A stretch of DNA of 64,000 nt, from NCBI RefSeq assembly GCF_001447155.2, contig NZ_CP014754.1, positions 496,001 through 560,000 on the forward strand. The letters run 5' to 3'. Below are positions 63,974 through 64,000 of this stretch, in pieces; within the stretch, counting starts at the first letter, position 1, and each line of letters starts with the position of its first letter. Made by a program: the position numbers and the translations under genes. The notes under the pieces are model-generated. The model was not told the DNA's origin. It searched no databases and was given only the letters and a program-made list of their open reading frames with translations. Origin of the DNA: Marinobacter sp. LQ44. Lineage in GTDB: Bacteria > Pseudomonadota > Gammaproteobacteria > Pseudomonadales > Oleiphilaceae.

Positions 63974-64000
63974 GTGGCACATGACTGATGCCGTGGGAGC

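Overview
The window reads as chromosomal DNA of a marine gammaproteobacterium, most likely Marinobacter or a close relative. The evidence is the moderately GC-rich coding sequence, Pseudomonas-like gene orders (der-bamB-yfgM-hisS-ispG-rodZ-pilW-rlmN-ndk and cysE-trmJ-suhB-secFD-yajC-tgt-queA), RpoN-type flagellar promoters, and a class II ribonucleotide reductase split into two genes as in Pseudomonas. The species call is inference from recall; no search was run.

Layout. 1-2.2 kb: the 5' part of a MOSC-domain gene, then an IS1182-family element that sits in what looks like the intrinsic terminator of a tRNA-Gly gene, with the whole hairpin present as a 21-bp direct repeat at both ends. 2.2-4.4 kb: DUF924 protein, a short CbiX-like chelatase, a TIGR01777 oxidoreductase and tRNA-Glu. 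4.4-7.3 kb: a tiny membrane protein behind a near-perfect FNR/Anr box, and a PAS-GGDEF-EAL protein. 7.3-10.7 kb: ackA-pta. 10.7-23.4 kb (minus strand): housekeeping block from der to trmJ, including an isc locus reduced to iscR-iscS. 23.5-30.1 kb: a SuhB homologue that has lost its catalytic aspartates, then secF, secD, yajC, tgt, queA and tRNA-Leu. 30.2-41.5 kb (minus): complete flgBCDEFGHIJKL with two RpoN promoters, before flgB and before flgF. 41.7-50.4 kb: nitroreductase, MASE2-type adenylate cyclase, queF, an ABC exporter with an 11-G tract upstream, two lipoproteins, a degenerate HD-GYP protein and a PilZ protein. 50.5-58.2 kb: iron-type binding protein and permease with no ATPase gene, an acyl-CoA synthetase, and a three-gene COG2984-type ABC importer. 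58.2-61.7 kb: split class II ribonucleotide reductase. 61.75-64 kb: an AT-rich accessory patch that looks like a single integron gene cassette whose attC is interrupted by an IS110-family (IS1111-group) element.

Themes. Cyclic-di-GMP and surface/motility functions recur (GGDEF-EAL, HD-GYP-like, PilZ, flagellar rod-hook-filament junction genes, type IV pilus PilW, cAMP cyclase). Queuosine synthesis is represented by queF, queA and tgt at two loci. The most unusual region is the right end: a cassette whose stop codon lies inside the attC core, followed by a probable attC-targeting IS1111 element whose non-coding end may carry its guide RNA. The best cases of functional drift are the SuhB pseudo-phosphatase and the HD-GYP protein lacking HD.
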